The notes below the pieces were generated by a model. The model made no database searches. It was given only the letters and a program-made list of their open reading frames with translations, and was not told the DNA's origin. This document shows, piece by piece, positions 43,910 through 56,495 of a DNA stretch of 64,000 bases (position 1 is its first letter; every line of letters starts with the position of its first letter). This stretch comes from Spinellus fusiger (Eukaryota > Mucoromycota > Mucoromycetes > Mucorales > Phycomycetaceae), in the NCBI GenBank assembly GCA_025094145.1, contig JALLLS010000013.1, positions 434,001-498,000 of the forward strand, read 5' to 3'. Position numbers and translations under genes: made by a program.

Positions 43910-45870
43910 TTATTCCCATTCAATAGTAGCAGGAGGTTTGGAGCTAATGTCATACACAACACGATTGACGCCCTTCACCTCATTGATAATACGAGAACTA
44001 ATGTGCTTAAGACATACAAACCATTCTGCACTAGCAAACACATCGGCAGTCATAAAGTCCTTTGATTCTACTGCTCGGAGGGCAATCACCTGCTCATAGG
44101 TGCGCTTGTCTCCCATGACACCCACAGCCTTGATGGGCAGAAGAGCAGCATAAGCCTGCGCAATCTGGCGGTAGTATCCGTTCTTCTTGATCTCATCAAT
44201 GAAGATGTTATCTGCCAAACGAGCAATTTCCACCTGCTCCTTGGTCACTTCTCCTAAGACACGAATGGCAATGCCTGGTCCAGGGAAGGGGTGGCGCCAC
44301 ACAAGCTCATCATCCAAACCAAGAATCTTGCCCAATGCGCGTACTTCGTCTTTGAAGAGTTCACGGAGAGGCTCAATCAGCTTGAGCTTCATGTCCTCCA
44401 AAAGACCACCCACATTGTGATGTGTCTTGATAGTAGCACTAGGACCCTTGAAGGAAATAGACTCAATGACATCGGGATAAAGAGTGCCCTGGAGGAGATA
44501 TTCAATCTCACCACCACACTCCTTGTCAATGATAGCAGCTTCTGCCTCAAACACTTCAATAAAGGTATTACCAATGATCTTGCGCTTCTTCTCAGGATCA
44601 GTCACACCCTTGAGACGGCCCAAGAAGAGATCCTCCGCATTGCTCACTTTGATATTGATGCCCATCTTATCACCCAACATCTTCTTCACAGCAGCACACT
44701 CATTCAGACGCATGACACCATTGTCCACAAGAATAGCATGGAAACGGTCTCCAATGGCCTCATGCATGAGTTTGGCAGCCACAGTGGAGTCTACACCACC
44801 CGACACAGCACCCACAACACGACCTGTAGGACCCACAATGTTACGAATACGAGCAATTTCCTTATCAACAAAGGCATCCTAATTCCTCATCTTATCATTA
44901 GACCCTCACCCTTTTCTTTTCTTTCTTTCATGACGCATTGTTCTCTATTGTTTACCATAGTCCATGCAGCCTCAGCCTGGCAAATGTTGATCACAAAGTT
45001 CTTCAGAATAGCAGGACCATCATCTGTGTGAGTGACTTCGGGATGGAGTTGAATACCTAACACCCTCCACATCAGTGACTGCTGTTTACTCTCGTTCTGA
45101 TCTCTCTCTATAGATACCCACAGCACTCCTTCCTCCATGTCTCCTACATACCATAAAAGGGCTTTGTTTTATGTACAACAGCAGCAAAGGGAGCTGTGCG
45201 GGTGTTGGCAATGACCAAGAAGTCAGGAGCAGCCTGTGCCACCTGATCACCGTGACTCATCCATACCTATTAAGAATATATTAGATATTAGATATTAGAT
45301 ATATAAGATATATCTTATATATAAGATATAAATAATAAGATATAAATAATAAGATATAAATAATAATATATAATAATAAAACCCCCATCATGATAGATCC
45401 ACCACCACCCTCTCCTTCTTTCATGGACATTCAACTCAGCATTCATTTACCTTGAGCTCACTGCTCAATCCCTCAAACAACTTGTCAGCAAAAGGATGCT
45501 CGGGGTGCTTTGTGACCTGCATAAGAGCATGGCCATACTCACGGTGCTCACAAGCCTCGACCTTGCCACCCATGAAGTGAGTCATTTCCTGGAGACCATA
45601 ACATATGCCAAGAATAGGAATGCCCAACTCAAACACAGAAGGATCCACACGGGGAGCATCGACATCATAGACTGAATAGGGAGATCCAGACAGAATAATA
45701 CCCTTTGGTTTGAAGTGGAGATCAGCCACCTTTTGTGTGCAGGGTTGGAGTTCGCAGTACACACCCATCTCACGGACACGACGGGTAATCAAGTGAGAGT
45801 ACTGAGATCCAAAGTCCAGAATAAGGACGGTATCGAACATCTCATTGACCTGCGTGAGTTGTTCTGCCAT
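43910..45870 (-). CDS. GUA1: GMP synthase (glutamine-hydrolysing)
   Basis: Converts XMP to GMP with ATP and glutamine in the cytosol. The start at ATG 45870 gives [20 protein letters not shown]. The class-I amidotransferase domain has the nucleophile loop [10 protein letters not shown] and the His-Glu pair in [13 protein letters not shown]. The ATP-pyrophosphatase domain has the PP-loop [15 protein letters not shown]. Further conserved blocks are [40 protein letters not shown] and the C-terminal KPPATIEWE. Exons: 45870 to about 45470, about 45269-45149, about 45056-44960, then 44880-43910. One intron is filled with a TA-rich microsatellite (45270-45385). Length (about 530 aa) and all catalytic motifs are normal. 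Codon use is biased, as expected of a well expressed gene. Confidence 0.96.
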
Positions 45871-46241
45871 GGTAACGGAAGAAGAGTCGGAAGAGGAGGA
45901 GGAGGAAGAAGAGGAAGAAAGAAAAAGAAAAAGAAAAAAAAAGCAAGTCAAGGAAATTTACAGTAAACAAAAGGAAATTAAAAGTAAGAGGAATAAAGGA
46001 AATACCATAGAAGGAAATGATAGAGACTCATTTTTCCTCTTCCTTATTCCGCCCTTTGTATTTCTTTTTTTTTTCTTTTTTTTTTCTGTCTTTCTGTCTT
46101 TCTATTTTCTGTCTCTTCTCTCTCTTTGGGTGGATTCTGTTTGTTAGAAGAGGCAGAAAAAGAGAGAACCCTACAGAAATATCTTCTGTCCACCAATCGA
46201 CCTGTTTTATTCATACCACGTGCCCTCCTTCTCTTCTTCCC
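45871..46241. promoter_or_regulatory. Shared divergent promoter region
   Basis: 370 bp separates the divergent starts of GMP synthase and the gene at 46242. It consists of a GA-rich tract (45871-45965) followed by T/C-rich tracts (46030-46125), as is common in fungal bidirectional promoters. No specific factor site is claimed. Confidence 0.45.
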
Positions 46242-48554
46242 ATGGCTACAGTGTGAGTGCGTCGTTTACACCTACCGCTCGATGCAATGGAGTGACACAG
46301 ACACCACACTCCGGTGATTGACATTCATTCAGTGGATCCAATCAAATGCCATTCTCCAAGGCCACTTATTTGTGCCCAGGAAAAATAGGGAGCCCTCCTC
46401 AAGCCACTTGTTTCCCTGTCTATGGATTTCTGTTGTACTGTCTAATGTCGAATGGTAAGGGTTTGCCTTTGAGGGTTTGTGTTTGTGTTCCTTCTCTCAA
46501 TAAGCTCATCCCACTTTAGATGCCCGCTATGTAGGCCACAGGGCTGCTCATGCTATTATTGCCGAGATTGGCCCTTACAGAATATCCTCAGATGCCCTTC
46601 AGGCTATTAACCAGTTTGTCGATGAGTTCATCATTCTTCTTCTTTCCACATCCCTCTCTCTGGACCTGGCACGTATCAAACTAGCCCTCTTCTCTATTCT
46701 TCCTTCTTCCCTCGGAAAGAACTGCATAGTGGAAGCTGAGCTCCAAGTAAAGCAGTTCAGCGAAACCGAGACCATTGACTATGAGGCCTATGAGCGCATG
46801 CGACTGTTGAGCATTGACAGCTCTTTTTCAGTGGAGCTGCTTATGCTGCGTGTGCGCCAACAGTGTTATGAGTACTGTACCTTGACGGATAAGGAAGACA
46901 GCCCAGTCACAAAGGACGATACGCTTTCCCCGGTGTTTGTGATTTATATGACGACCCTGATTGAGCATATAGCAGAGTACTTGATTACTACAGTAGGAAG
47001 AATGGCAGAGCAGCGAGACACCGAGAATATCAGAGTGAAGGAGCTGCTATGGTCACTCTCTGAAGATCCCAAAATCAATGGTCTGTTCCAAAGACTGCCC
47101 TTACGAGAGATATTGGAGGTAACCTTCCTTCTGTCTGTCTGTCCTTATTAACACTACAAGAAACGTGCTTTGGCCTATGGGTATTCTCCTTTTACCCAAT
47201 CCACACCTCCCAGCAGCCATCCAGTGAGAGATTCATGTAAGCATGTCATAAGAGAAAGAAAGAAAGAAAGGGAGCTTATCTTTTGCCAGTAATGTCCTAT
47301 GTAGATAACTCCCACCGGTACTCAGAAATGCTTCCATCGCCCCGTTCTATATCAGAAACACCAAGAAGACGTCTCTCTACTATGAGTAGCTTCACTACCA
47401 AGACAAGTATCAGTCTGTCGAGCAAGAAGAGCTTCCGACTGTTTCGCAAGGAAGAGCGTGAAAGTGTGTCTTTTGATAGGCCTGCGAAATCCCGTTCTAC
47501 CATTGTCAGTGTGTATGATCCAGATACACCTGTCGTGGACTTTGAGGATCTTATTCGTTCTGGCAATACCATGCGAGTCTCGTTAACGCCTGATCGATTG
47601 CGTTCAATTGAAGTAGAGAGACGGCCTACAGAGGAAGAAGAAAGACCACCAAGGACATCCACAGCCTCTCCTTCTGCGCACATGTCCTATTTAAACACAT
47701 CCACAGCCTCCACCACAACAGCCTCCACCACAGCTACATCTCTGTCTCCTCCTGTGACGCCCACAACAAAACACATGTCTTCCCCCACGTATAGAAAGGG
47801 ACCAGTGGAGAAGGCTCACGTCTCTCGTCCCCAGTCTCTTCCTCAAGAACACCCCTCCAAGGCGTTTGAGAACCCAAGAAGAGCCCCCAAGCCACCAGTT
47901 CCACCCATGCCACCCATGCCACCCATGCCACCCATGCCACCCAACAAACACACACTGGCATCACGCACAGACGACAGACCTACCAGTTTCCCTGTTTTGC
48001 CAGAGAAGAAAGAGAATAGTATTGTTAGACCTTCTAGTATGGCAGCAAAACGTGCTTCTGTGCTCCGTCCGGTGTCCATGTATGATGCCATGGCAGTGCA
48101 TGGATGGGATATGTCTCGTGGATCAACAGCTGGTCCTGTTGACTCCAAGCAGAAAGAAGAGGAACGGAAGCAGCGTCCACATACGCTTCTTGTCAGTGCA
48201 CCCAATCCTATTCCTGCTGCCATTCCTACTACTATTCCTACTACTACTACTATTCTTTCTACTACTACTACTACTCTTCCTACTGCTATTCCTACTACTC
48301 TTCCTACTACTACTACTACCACCACCAACACCAACAACACCACCACCACCACCACCACTATTTCTGCTTCTGCCTCCTCCTCTTCCTCCTCCACACCTAC
48401 CACACCTACCACACCCTCCCATCATAGGGTAACATTGCCCACTCCCATTTCTTCTTCAGAGGACACGGCTGGACCGCTCTCCCATCGTGACCGTATTCTT
48501 TACTTACTCCATGATAAACACAAGAGCCTGCCTGGAGAGAAAAAACCCCACTAG
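46242..48554 (+). CDS. Conserved unknown protein: possible histone-fold domain plus Pro/Thr-rich tail
   Basis: Five exons join in phase: 46242-46252, 46333-46454, 46520-47118, 47161-47236 and 47290-48554, giving 690 aa. The first exon encodes only MAT plus two bases. Residues about 45-245 form an all-helical domain. It opens RYVGHRAAHAIIAEIGPYRI, includes SSDALQAINQFVDEFIILLL, ALFSILPSSLGKNCIVEAEL and LIEHIAEYLITTVGR, and ends WSLSEDPKINGLFQRLPLRE. The helix pattern recalls a histone-fold (H2A-like) arrangement, which is inference. The C-terminal half is disordered: Ser/Arg-rich, a PPMPPMPPMPPMPP repeat, poly-Thr tracts from trinucleotide repeats, and a short conserved-looking end (SHRDRILYLLHDKHKSLPG). 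I cannot name the family. It shares a promoter region with GMP synthase. Confidence 0.75.
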
Positions 48555-48671
48555 CCCATAGAACCCATCTTAATAAACCATCAAATCAACAGTAGAATGA
48601 TACATGTCATCCGATCCTCATATGCTTTTCTTTTTCTTTTCATCAACACCTTTTCTTATTTATTATGGCTG

Positions 48672-49334
48672 TTATTCCAGAGCGCGTCTAAGTCTATCCA
48701 TGACCAAAAGACTGTCTTGTGCATCCACATGGGCCTGTACTGCCTGCTCAATTGCAATCCAAAAAGTAGAGCTGTCCAATGCCTTTTCAGTCGATAAAGA
48801 GACACCCCAACGACCCAACACAGGCCCACTGTCTGCAAGTGGCTTGGGAGGAGACAGCATAAGGTGAAGTGTCGTGCCTTCTTCCACGGCATAATCACTC
48901 AGTTGTTTACTGTCACTGAGGGATTTCCCCTTGAGCAATAGCCGCTGACGAGACACAGCATAAGGCGTGTGTTGTTGGTAAATGCGTGCTTTGAGCGTGG
49001 CAATAGTGTCGTGAGGAGACAGATGGGCTATGGTGAACTGAAAAGCAGGCTTTACAATCTTAATCACTACTTGGAACTTGGCTTCTTCCTCCTCTTCTTC
49101 TTCCGCGTCACTGGAGAAAGAGGTAGTTATAGGTTCAGGGCGTCTCTAGAAGGGCATTGAGTCTTTCTTTCTCTTTTCTTTCTCTTTTCTTTCTTTCTCT
49201 CTTTATTACCCAAGAGAACGTACCTTTATTCTGAGACTAGGAATACTACGCGGGTTGTAGTCTTGTCCATAGCGCACTGAACGCACAGACAACTGTGCTA
49301 AGAAAGGCTCAATAAACGTCGCTGTGTCTGTCAT
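48672..49334 (-). CDS. GET5: Get5/Mdy2 ubiquitin-like protein of the GET pathway
   Basis: Cytosolic factor that, with Get4 and Sgt2, hands tail-anchored proteins to Get3. Two exons, 49334-49224 and 49145-48672, give 194 aa. The N-terminal FIEPFLAQLSVRSVRYGQDY fits the Get4-binding region. A Glu-rich linker precedes the ubiquitin-like domain (FQVVIKIVKPAFQFTIAHLS, then LLLKGKSLSDSKQLSDY and GTTLHLML). The C-terminal helical segment (FWIAIEQAVQAHVDAQDSLL, then VMDRLRRALE) fits the Get5 dimerisation domain. Length and domain order match yeast Get5 (212 aa). The 3' end is convergent with the gene at 46242. Confidence 0.85.
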
Positions 49335-49649
49335 CTACCACCTAAAAGGAAAACTTTCTTTTTTTTCTCTTTCTCTCCCCTCCCACTCTTTCACAGCCCT
49401 CTTAGTACAGTGGAATAGGGAAGAGGTGTGACTGCGAATAGGGGCTGAACAGAGAACAGGTCACGTGCGGGTGGATGTGATGATGTTCAGGCTGTTCATT
49501 CGATGGATTCCTCTATTTTTTTTCCAACTCCTTTCCCCTTTCTTCTTCCCTCTTTCTTTTCTTTCTTTCTTTTTTGTTGTTGTTGTTGCTGACCTGCTTT
49601 CCTTGCACTCTCTCTACATCTCTCTCATTCTTAATATTTTTTGGTCGGT

Positions 49650-50319
49650 ATGAACTCCCTCGTATTGCCTGCAATCTATCTTGGAGGCTGTATTGCCGCC
49701 ATGAGTGCCTTTTCCTATGTGTACCGTCGTATTACAGGTACCTCTCACTAGACAAAAAAGAAAGAAAGAAAAGAAAGAAAGAAAAAAGCGTCTTTTTATC
49801 TCATCCAGAAACAACGTAGGTTCTCAGATGGCAGAACCCTGGTTTGGTATCAACCACGAAAAGGAACAGTACATCACTTTGTTGAATTGCGAAACACCCA
49901 TCCCAGAACACCATTTGCGTGCTGCCTTGTTGCGTCGTACCATGGAGGCAGTGCGTCGTTTGGTAGAGATGCAACAAGAAAAGCCTGCTCTTCAGCAATT
50001 GATGCGTACAGGAAGCATTGGCGATGATCTCTGGAGAGACTTTAACATGGCAGATGAGGAGATTATGGCTGAATTGCAGGATATTGTTCAGGAAGCCAAT
50101 ACCTACAGAGAGAATTGGGGACAGACGATCTTTTCTACTGCTGCACAAATGTTAGAACACGAGAAACAAAAGACAATGCTGTTGGATATGAAGGTGCTTC
50201 AGGAAGAAGAGGAAAAGAAGCGCAAGGTGATGGAACAGAATCAAGAGAAAGATGCTAAGCGTGCAGAAGAAGAGTTGTTGAAATTGGAGAGAGATGAAAA
50301 CAAGAGAAAGAAGAAATAA
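49650..50319 (+). CDS. SEC66: Sec66/Sec71 translocon subunit
   Basis: Component of the Sec62/63 complex for post-translational import into the ER. Exon 1 (49650-49737) encodes the membrane anchor LVLPAIYLGGCIAAMSAFSY. Exon 2 (49820-50319) is joined through the acceptor AACGTAG, which alone keeps the frame. It encodes HHLRAALLRRTMEAVRRLVE, LMRTGSIGDDLWRDF and MAELQDIVQEAN, matching the Sec66 core. A Lys/Glu coiled tail ends the protein, total 195 aa. The acceptor CATCCAG at 49807 looks stronger but would shift the frame. Divergent from GET5 with about 315 bp between starts. Confidence 0.85.
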
Positions 50320-50699
50320 ATAGCATACTACACTATAGAACCTGTATACCATGTCTAGTGTGTGGCGGATCGATCTTCTGTGTGGATAGACAGTAGAATA
50401 GACAGTAGAATAGACAATAAATAGAGTCTGGGGCTCTCTAGTATCAATATATACTCTTTCAAAAGGCATCTTCTACATCTTGTCAGCACATCTAATACTT
50501 ACAGGTAAACAGATAAAGACAGAACATCAGTCCAAAAGGGAATAGGTGTAAATAACAAAAGAGAGAAAAGAGAATCAAGTATATAGATACAATAAATATA
50601 CACATGGTTAGCAATGAGAATATACAAATAAAAGCCCTGCAGACCCGTTTATAGAATCCACTTCTTCATGACTCTACACATATCCTTGGTGTTTATTTA
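50320..50699. other. Intergenic 3' region
   Basis: Space between the convergent ends of SEC66 and the GDS1/APSES gene. A short GAATAGACAGTA repeat lies at about 50393-50418. No gene seen. Confidence 0.55.
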
Positions 50700-53600
50700 T
50701 TAACGTAAATCATCGTCCCGATCACTACCACCAATGTCAATCTCTTCATCCTCATCATCCTCAGCTGTGGGTATTGGAGGTGTTGGTATAGGCATAGAAG
50801 AAGGAACAAATGAAGGATGTTCTACTACACGATTCGCAATCTCCTCCTCCTCTTCTCCAGTCTCTTTCTTGTCTCCTACTACGTGTCCAATGTCTCCTCT
50901 CACACTACCAACACCCTCTTCCTCTTCCTCTTCTTCTTGCCTTCTTCTTGCCTTCTTCACAGGTCTTTTGAGGGTCCCACGTGGCATCAATGCTCCATTC
51001 CACGACACTGCCTTTTTAATGATCGTAGGCATCATCTTCCCTCCACTTGCATTCGCAGTCACCCCATGATTAGACCATTTGCCAGAGGTAGGCCGCCGAC
51101 GTTGTGCTTCTCGTTCGTCCCGACGCCTGCTGTTACTACCACTGCTGCTGCTGCTGCTGCTGTTGTTGTTGATGTTGGTGTTGATGTTGGTGTTGATGTT
51201 GCTACTGTTGATGTTGCTACTGTTGATGTTGCTACTGTTATTGTTGCTGTTACTGCTGCTATGACCATGACTACTTGATTTGAGATCCCGAGGAGTTGTT
51301 CCCAAATGAAGTGCCCTACGACTCGGTAACCCAAGCCCACGAAAAGACTGAACAATGGGTGTACTGGCTCTACTCAGCAACTCCTCCAGATCCATAGAAG
51401 ACCCATTCTCCATCGCATCCATTGCAGCATCCCGCATCTTCTTCATCCTGTCCCGTACTTGTTCTACATCTCCATCTGTGTCTGTATCCTCCTCAGACTC
51501 CTGAGACCGGGGCTGAGACCGGGACTGAGACCGGGACTGAGACTGAGACTGAGACTGAGACTGAGACCGGGACTGAGACCGACGGTGGAGTGGCCCACAA
51601 GACCGTGTCTGTCCATCGACAATCACCATGGGCTGCCGTGGAGGATCAAATGACCCTAGCAGAGGTGCCTTTGTCATATCAGCACTGGGTTTTGTATGAT
51701 GACTGAGCATCAGCTGCTGCAATTGGGCCGAGGAGTGTCTTCTGTGCACAGACCGAGAGGCCATGGCCATGGGCAGAGACAGCGACAAGGACATGGGCAG
51801 GGACGAAGAGTAGTCTGTTGCTCCTTCTTCCGAAAGAGCCACTCTGGCCAACCGTGACAACCTTTCTTCTCGTGAGGTCCGCACAGTCATGGTACAAGGC
51901 AGCGAAGGAAACAAATCAAGAATGGATTCTAGGAAAAAGGGTCCAAGGCGATGATGCATGGAGCAAGTCACTGACAGCTCTTGAGCACGTCGCAGGGGGA
52001 TCCATGTGCCAAACAGTGTGCTTTCTTTGTTGGGGACTCTTTTGCGGTTCATTTCAAAGCTAAGGATCATGCTGCGTTCGCGTTCCGTCTCAATCCCACC
52101 GGCTGTAAGGAGTTGGGATCCGTTGATGAAATGGGTGTCTAGGCGTCGCATCACACGGTGTTCGGTGTGTGTGTCTGGGTGATGAAGCACGGCAACACAT
52201 ACAACAATGTTTTCAATAAGAGTTATGTACATGGGAGGATGGGTGGGTTGGAGAGGGCGAATGATGTCTTCGGATTCTTTTTTGATCAGTGCTTCTAATG
52301 CAGGGAATCGTGCCAAGGTTGATTTAAGATCAAAGGTGGGTGAGAGTTTGGGCACTGTTTGCAGGTAGGCGGCCAGTGTGCGTGCCAGATCAAAGGTGGG
52401 CGAAAGATGGGCAAGACCTGGAATGGTGGTGGTCATTTGGTGGAGGGCAGAGAGATTGAGGTTTTGGATGTTCATGGATTTTAAGAGATCAGCCGCTGAC
52501 ATGAGAGGAGGAGGAGTATCTGTTGTTGCTGTGGTGTTGGTGGTGTTATTAGTGGTGGTGGTGTTGGTGTTGGCTGAGGAGGAGGAGGATGAAGAGGAGG
52601 AAAAGGAGAAGGAAGTCTTGGTAGGTTCTGATTCATCTTCTTCAAACCTTACAAAGTCTTCTGGTTGAAGGAGCTGTATGAGTTCTGGCTCTGGTACCAT
52701 TGCTGATCTGTGCAGTAGGGTGGTGGGTTCCTTAGGCTTTTTCAGTTGGGACATGGGGGCATAACTGAGCAATAACGTCAATCCCAATGAACTCTCAATC
52801 TCAAACTCCTCTACCAACTCACGCGCCCGATGAAGAGGCACCCACACCCCTCTGCATTCAATAGGCCCATGCGAAATAGACACAACATCATGACCATGGT
52901 TAAGTTCTGCTGCCACATTCAAGGCACCTCTGCCTAGGACAGGGCGCGCTGCCTTTCTTAGCTGTGTTGCATTGACATAGCCTCGCCTTAACATGCTCTC
53001 TGGAGACAGTTGCCCCGAGCTACTTGAGCCTTTCCTTCTTTCTTTCTTTTCCTCTTTCCCCTCTCTCTTTTCCTCTTCTTCCTCTCTCATAAAGGCTATG
53101 AATCGAAGTACTTTTGTATCGGGAATATCTTCAGGAGAGTCTAATTCATAGCACTGCATTGCACCAAACATCTTGATCCGAATCTTAAAGGCATGCTCTC
53201 TGTATTCAAATGCAAGCGGCTGTTGTTTTTGTTGTTGGTGCTGCTGCTGTCCTCCTTTGCAATGCATGGGCCATGACCTACGACGCTTGAGCAAAGATCC
53301 CTCTCCAGGCGACAGTTTGCCTGCTGTCTTTTTCGCCTCGCGTCCTGTCACCCCTGAAAAGCTCTTACGGGATGGCATGGGATGGCATGGAAAGGGAAGA
53401 AAGGGCACTGCAGCAGTAGCAGAAGACACAGAGGTAGGTGTGTTGGGAGGTGGATCGACAATGCTCTCACTGCTGTTGTGTATGTCTTCCTGGGGTGTGT
53501 TCATAAACACACTGTTGAAGTCTTGATCGAATTCAAACGGTGTCCATACGTCGTGTTCATTATACCAGTTCTGGAGAGAGACACTTTGTCGGCGTCCCTT

Positions 53601-54779
53601 GGATGGATCGACCGTGCTTTGGCGTCGGAGAGCAATGGAAGAGCGCCGGCGGTCTCGGTTGAACTCAATGTCTGCCATAGTTTCGTCGCCTAGTAGCATT
53701 TCTTCGTGGTAGTCTGAGTAGTCGGCTTCGCTGTCTGATAGTTCTGTGTCAGGGTCACTGCGTCGTCGCTTCATGTCATTGGGGTATGAGGTAAGTGTGG
53801 GGGTGGCTGTGTCGTTATGATGGTGGTGGTGGTGGTGGTAGTGTTGGTGTTGGGGTGACGAGGAGGGGAGAAAGGAGGCTATAGATGCATTGTTAGTACT
53901 GCGAATGGAGGCATGAGTACTGGTAGAAGGGGAGGAGGTGATGAAGGATGCATGGAGATGATGAAGGTGGTGAAGGTGATGGAGGTGGCTGCGACTATGG
54001 CTATGGTTGCGAGTACGGGTTTGCGTACGACTGCGCTTATGACTGGAAGGACGACGACGGCGTTGGTGGAGAGAATGGCTTTGTGGTTGGCTTGTATGGC
54101 TTGGACTGGAGTGAGAGGATGTGGACACCTTGGGAGAGTAGGATTGGGATACTGGATGTCTATCATCATCATCTTCTCTTTCAATGTCAATGTCTCCTCT
54201 CTCTTCAATGTCTCCTCTCTCTTCTTCTCCCGAGAAATTCTCCTCTTCTGATGATGAACAGGACGAAAGAAAGAGGTGATGGTTTGCTGAGGGTGTTTCT
54301 TTAACCAGTGATTCTGTAGCAAGTGAATAATTGATCTTTCGAGAATGATTTTGATCTACATGTTTAGCTAATAAAGGAGCTCTTGGTGGATTATGCTCTG
54401 CTGCTCTCTTAAAATGCTGTGATATACGTGAAGACACTGTAGCAAAAGGAGTTGCTCCTCTTCTAGTGTTAAATCCAAATCCCAATCCCTGGCACACTTA
54501 CCCTAGAGTAGCATATTTGTATTTAACAATCACATTGGCTAGTTCTTTTGGAGAACTTGGCTTGTTTCCCTGCTTCAATAAGGCCTTGAGAATGGCAGTA
54601 AATACTTTATCCTTTGCATCGTCTGGGTGGATAGAGACAGGCAGTGTTTGTCGTGGTTTAGCATTTTCACTGTTATTGCTGTTACTGTTGCTGTTGCTGT
54701 TGCTGTTATAGCTATTGCTGCTGACAGTATCGTTTGCGTCTGCTTCTACCGGCAGTAGTATACTGGCAGAGGATAACAT
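50700..54779 (-). CDS. Large transcription regulator: GDS1-type winged helix plus two APSES/KilA-N domains
   Basis: Two exons, 54779-54502 and 54462-50700, give 1346 aa. The winged-helix domain spans the intron (DAKDKVFTAILKALLKQGNK, PSSPKELANVIVKYKYATLG, then TPFATVSSRISQHFKRAAEH), the GDS1 signature. A long disordered region follows, with poly-His, Ser/Arg and RRRRSDPDTELSD-like acidic parts. A first APSES/KilA-N-like domain has AFKIRIKMFGAMQCYELDS, RRGYVNATQLRKAARPVLGR, VVSISHGPIECRGVWVPL and HRARELVEEFEIESSLG. A second has VMRRLDTHFINGSQLLTAGG, STLFGTWIPLRRAQEL and a following RLGPFF. The C-terminal third is low complexity (SQSQSQ, poly-Asn, poly-Ser) with a basic KKARRR patch. A nuclear DNA-binding regulator is inferred; targets are unknown. 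Confidence 0.85.
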
Positions 54780-54885
54780 GAAGAAAACAGGTACAAAGAG
54801 GATATTCCTATGTATTTAGAGACAAGTATATGCTTATGCGTCTGTGTATCTAGGTTGAAGTAGAGTTGTTGGTGAAATTGTAGGT

Positions 54886-54978
54886 TGAATTGCAACTCGA
54901 ATTATGTGGAATTATATGTGGAATTATATGTGGAATTATATATGGAATTATATATGGAATTATATATGGAATTATATG
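54886..54978. repeat. (TGGAATTATATG)n minisatellite
   Basis: Seven or so tandem units of 12-13 bp about 100-200 bp upstream of the GDS1/APSES start codon. Confidence 0.85.
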
Positions 54979-55295
54979 TAAAAGTCGTATGTATACAAGT
55001 GCAAAAAGAGAGTACAAAAGTTACCCGTTTTTTTGCAAGAGAGAAAAAGAATCAATGAAGAAATGTAAAGGCCCTTTTTTTTTTCTCTTCTAAAAAAATA
55101 GCGTTGCTTTGGTAAAATCGGAAATTCAAATATTTGCCACTCCATTAAGCGTTGAATTATTTTTCATTGGAACAAGTGTCGAAAAAAAAAAAGGAAAATA
55201 CAAAAGCATGAAAAGCATGAAAAGTATAAAAACTCTAAAATAAGAAAATCAAGCAAGACAAAAGTGGGGGAGTGTACATTCCACATAATCCTATC

Positions 55296-55396
55296 AAATC
55301 ACAACCAAATCACACAGAATCACACAGAATCACACAGAATCACATCAAATCACATCAAATCACATCAAATCATATCAAATCATATCAAATCATATC
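55296..55396. repeat. 10-bp minisatellite (ATCACACAGA / ATCACATCAA)
   Basis: About ten 10-bp units that drift from ATCACACAGA to ATCACATCAA to ATCATATCAA. Confidence 0.85.
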
Positions 55397-56495
55397 AGGA
55401 ACACCAGTATCATTTTGTAGAATGTCTACAAAAAGAGATGTTCCTTGATTTCCAGTTTCCTTTTTGGATTTTATTTGACAGATATTTTTCTTCAGAGGGT
55501 AAAGACACAAAATAATAAGTTGAAGCGCCTGCTAAATATGAAAAAAAAATTTTCATTTTTTTTTTTCATTTTCTTTCATCTTCCTTGTCTTTTTTTTTTT
55601 TTTTTTGGTTGCAATAATATAAATAAACAAACAGACATGGGTACTATTTTGATAAACATTGATTTCTACTGCCTGTTGCATTTGGAATAGATGAGCATAG
55701 AGTATTGAATAGAATAGAATAGAATAGAGCCTACAACAGTAAAGGGAAATGAGAACCACTAGCCTACTATTTCTTGCCATTTTACTTTATTTCTATTGGA
55801 CATCCGAGAAACAAAGGCAGTGGATCTTAAGAAGAAGTATAAGAGGGCGATCCATACAGATCCATTGATAAATATAGAAATAGATCCACAGATAAACGAA
55901 CACAAAATGGATTGGAATAGGCATACAAGTAGACAATGGATAGATACTGTAGAGTAGATAGGATAGAACACCAAAATAAAGTCATTGTTGCAGTTGTTGA
56001 ATTCATATTGAAGAATGAACCAGAAATAAGGTCTTGTTCACACATCTGCAGTGTATCATGACCCATGGCAGCATGAAATATCAGTCGACTGTCTGATGAA
56101 AGCACAGAAAAGACCGACACAAAGCTCCTCTTTTCATGTATCTTGTACGATGACTAGGATGACTAGGATGACCAGGATGACTTGTGCTATCGTATGCTAT
56201 TCTACACTGTCTTTCTTTATGGCCTCTATCAGACAAAGAAAGAAGAATGAATCAACTCATGTGCGTTGACTGGTTCTTTATTTACTTATAGTATTGGTAT
56301 CTTTTTCTTTTTCTTTATTATATCAAAATGCTAAGATAATAAAAATAAAATCTCCTATTCTTTTTCCTAAAGACAAAAATTAATAAGCTCATGATGGATA
56401 GTGGTTACAGGCATAATTTCAGGAAAGGGTTCTTCAAGACTTGCAAGATGGGTTGTACATTGAACACCTTAAGATCACTGTCAATGCCTTTTTGC

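Larger units (their letters stand above)
54780..56495. other. Intergenic region with minisatellites, no gene seen
   Basis: Contains the upstream region of the GDS1/APSES gene, two tandem repeats listed separately, poly-A/poly-T runs (about 55540-55605) and the 3' flank of the GATA gene. Small frames here follow low-complexity sequence. Confidence 0.55.

Noticed and set aside
47843..48432. Frames opposite the 46242-48554 gene
   Set aside because: Shadow frames created by CCA/ACC and CTA repeats in the real exon.
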